From assembly GCF_006716905.1 (NCBI RefSeq), contig NZ_VFPV01000002.1, forward strand, positions 896,501 through 960,500: 64,000 nucleotides of DNA, written 5' to 3'. How positions within the stretch are numbered: position 1 is the first letter of the stretch; the number at the start of each line of letters is the position of its first letter. Source of the DNA: Acidovorax temperans. Its GTDB lineage: Bacteria > Pseudomonadota > Gammaproteobacteria > Burkholderiales > Burkholderiaceae_C. Both the position numbers and the translations under genes were made by a program. Shown here one piece after another: positions 63,233-64,000 of the stretch. Under the pieces are notes generated by a model. It was not told where the DNA came from. It searched no databases and worked only from the letters and a program-made list of their open reading frames with translations.

Positions 63233-64000
63233 GTGCCAGACCTGTCCAAAATCACCTGTATCGAAGACCTGCGTGTCATTGCCCAGCGCCGCGTGCCGCG
63301 CATGTTCTACGACTATGCAGACTCGGGTTCGTACACCGAGGGCACCTACCGCGCCAACGAAAGCGACTTCCAGCGCATCAAGCTGCGCCAGCGCGTGGCG
63401 GTGAACATGGAAGGCCGTACCACCCGCACCACCATGGTGGGGCAGGACGTGGCCATGCCGGTGGCGATTGCGCCCACGGGCCTGACAGGCATGCAGCACG
63501 CCGATGGAGAAATTCTGGGTGCGCGCGCCGCCAAGGCGTTTGGCATTCCGTTCACGCTGTCCACCATGAGCATTTGCTCCATTGAGGACATTGCCGAGCA
63601 CACGGGCCGCCACCCCTTCTGGTTCCAGGTGTACGTGATGCGCGACCGCGACTTCATCAACCGCCTCATCGACCGCGCCAAGGCCGCCAACTGCTCGGCG
63701 CTGCAGCTCACGCTGGATTTGCAGATCCTGGGTCAGCGCCACAAGGACATCAAGAACGGCCTCTCGGCCCCGCCCAAGCCCACCATCGCCAACCTCATCA
63801 ACCTGGCCACCAAGCCGCGCTGGTGCCTGGGCATGCTGGGCACCAAGCGCCGCAGCTTCGGCAACATCGTGGGCCATGCCAAAGGGGTGGGCGATTTGTC
63901 ATCGCTGTCGTCGTGGACGGCGGAGCAGTTCGACCCGCAGCTCAACTGGGGCGATGTGGAGTGGATCAAAAAGCGCTGGGGCGGCAAGCTGATCTTGAAA
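63233..64000 (+). CDS. lldD: FMN-dependent alpha-hydroxy acid dehydrogenase, probable L-lactate dehydrogenase (3' truncated)
   Basis: The 256 visible codons begin at GTG 63233 (VPDLSKITCIEDLRVIAQRR). They show the LldD/glycolate oxidase family start RMFYDYADSGSYTEGTYRAN, VAIAPTGLTGMQHADGEILGARAAKAFGIPFTLSTMSICSIEDIAE and FWFQVYVMRDRDFINRLIDRAKAANCSALQLTLDLQILGQRHKDIKNGL. This belongs to the (S)-2-hydroxy acid dehydrogenases that oxidise lactate or a related acid with FMN at the inner membrane. The catalytic His/Arg region is beyond the window. The start could be at an earlier codon; no strong ribosome binding site is seen. It follows the cyclase gene by 212 bases. Confidence 0.87.
   Translation, partial: MPDLSKITCIEDLRVIAQRRVPRMFYDYADSGSYTEGTYRANESDFQRIKLRQRVAVNMEGRTTRTTMVGQDVAMPVAIAPTGLTGMQHADGEILGARAAKAFGIPFTLSTMSICSIEDIAEHTGRHPFWFQVYVMRDRDFINRLIDRAKAANCSALQLTLDLQILGQRHKDIKNGLSAPPKPTIANLINLATKPRWCLGMLGTKRRSFGNIVGHAKGVGDLSSLSSWTAEQFDPQLNWGDVEWIKKRWGGKLILK

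Overview
The window is high-GC DNA from a betaproteobacterium of the family Comamonadaceae, most likely Acidovorax or a close relative. The evidence is protein similarity to remembered Burkholderiales families, dense gene packing, the argH/algZ-algR and chp/yqgE-ruvX-pyrR-pyrB-pyrC' neighbourhoods, and a palindromic repeat of the 'atagctNctagcgctt...aagcgctag' type that I remember as typical of this family. No rRNA, tRNA, CRISPR array, phage or plasmid module was seen. Gene content is mainly core chromosome, with one intact insertion sequence.

Layout. 1-5335: end of a P-loop kinase gene, a YqaA/DedA-type membrane protein, an exported VanX-like protein with altered catalytic residues, dusB-fis, purH and a membrane-anchored cytochrome c. 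5336-6820: a cold-shock-like block (leader, small conserved-looking protein, a second-type infA, an RRM protein) with two hairpin terminators. 7018-9198: pobA and divergent pobR with phased operator repeats. 9250-13380: a PhoD phosphatase whose Tat signal is frameshifted, then thiD-hemL. 13475-23493: rubredoxin followed by the type IV pilus chemosensory genes pilG-pilH-pilI-pilJ-chpA, without pilK. 23550-24989: an IS4-type element inserted in the hairpin behind chpA. 25088-31422: phrB and the yqgE-ruvX-pyrR-pyrB-pyrC'-plsC run. 31505-36208: a chemoreceptor and an Fbp-like iron ABC transporter without its binding protein. 36369-42804: PepSY protein, TonB receptor and DUF2946-type protein, preceded on the same strand by an AlgZ/AlgR-type two-component pair. 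42848-48275: argH, a Bug-type binding protein, a ferritin-like protein and a large catalase. 48510-51788: a rhomboid pseudogene, an 0.83-kb inverted-repeat island and a membrane/TPR protein. 51980-64000: a long palindrome, a thioester alpha-2-macroglobulin with pbpC, a diguanylate cyclase and the start of an lldD-like gene.

How it fits together. The pil/chp genes would relay surface or chemical signals from PilJ through the giant kinase ChpA to PilG and PilH, controlling pilus extension and retraction. AlgZ/AlgR is a second pilus-linked regulator in pseudomonads. In the pyrimidine run, PyrB and a metal-motif-less dihydroorotase homologue probably form one ATCase complex. The A2M-PbpC pair is a periplasmic unit linked to peptidoglycan repair.

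The most striking non-coding signal is the palindromic repeat: ten copies in 64 kb. Most lie at gene ends, where they can act as terminators. One supplies the hemL stop codon and two are inserted in frame inside coding sequences (A2M and pbpC). Several probable single-base C-run deletions (end of the first gene, start of phoD) could be sequencing errors or real slippage and need raw reads to resolve.
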